Source: an uncultured Saprospiraceae bacterium (GTDB taxonomy: Bacteria; Bacteroidota; Bacteroidia; Chitinophagales; Saprospiraceae). Taken from it: a stretch of DNA of 34,608 nucleotides. This document shows, one piece after another, positions 34,548 to 34,608 of this stretch; positions within the stretch are counted from its first letter, which is position 1, and each line of letters begins with the position of its first letter. A model generated the notes under the pieces. That model saw only the letters and a program-made list of their open reading frames with translations, ran no database searches and was not told the DNA's origin. Location: contig CALEYL010000033.1 of the NCBI GenBank assembly GCA_937926205.1, positions 1 to 34,608 on the forward strand, in the 5' to 3' direction. Position numbers and translations under genes: made by a program.

Positions 34548-34608
34548 AACGGCTCAACACCATTAAGTTAAGCGCTGTTCCATGGCTTTTTGTCCCTGGG
34601 AATCAATA

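Overview
The window looks like a chromosomal segment from a member of the Bacteroidota, most likely of the Saprospiraceae/Lewinella/Haliscomenobacter type. This is judged from content: a type IX secretion (T9SS) C-terminal sorting tail on a SprB-like repeat adhesin, a TANFOR-like N-terminal domain, standalone TonB-C-type and Crp/Fnr proteins, bacillithiol synthesis (BshB1), and promoter boxes resembling TTTG-N19-TAnnTTTG. The species cannot be named from the sequence. Most of the window has mid-range GC. Two stretches are clearly AT-richer: about 8480-9920 and about 32160-34500.

Region 1 (1-9919, + strand) is the most striking part. The 3' end of a giant repeat adhesin (246-bp repeats, T9SS tail) is followed after 26 bp by a 1604-residue secreted protein. 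That protein has the build of a polymorphic toxin: signal peptide, TANFOR-like domain, fibronectin III domain, coiled coil, HExxH zincin, hydrophobic and pre-toxin segments, and a short C-terminal effector domain that may be an ADP-ribosyltransferase. Its stop codon overlaps the start of a small helical protein, and a related second small protein follows. These two look like immunity proteins of a HEAT-like family. Base composition changes at the effector domain and stays changed through both small genes, as expected for an exchanged toxin/immunity tip.

Region 2 (9926-14605, - strand) is housekeeping-like: a DUF4291 protein, MurF, BshB1, a one-pass membrane protein and a secreted protein with a duplicated domain. 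Region 3 (15090-24723, + strand) holds an acyltransferase-like pair, a secreted repeat protein with 90-bp repeats and a phage-appendage-like C-terminus, a DinB-like protein, a very large secreted sortilin/BNR-type propeller protein, and a Rieske-glutamate synthase fusion.

Region 4 (24902-31917, + strand) contains a TonB-C-like secreted protein, a Crp/Fnr regulator, a 162-bp palindromic MITE-like element, and a dyad-controlled NmrA/SnoaL-like gene pair. A protein of unknown function, a lipoprotein lipase of patatin/cPLA2 type and a zinc-independent MDR oxidoreductase follow. Region 5 (32061-34608) starts with a compound inverted repeat and then has two AT-rich genes, a membrane-anchored TPR protein and a small outer-membrane barrel. 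The barrel gene is bracketed by inverted 9-bp boxes in an arrangement resembling integron attC sites. No tRNA, rRNA, CRISPR array or complete transposase was seen.
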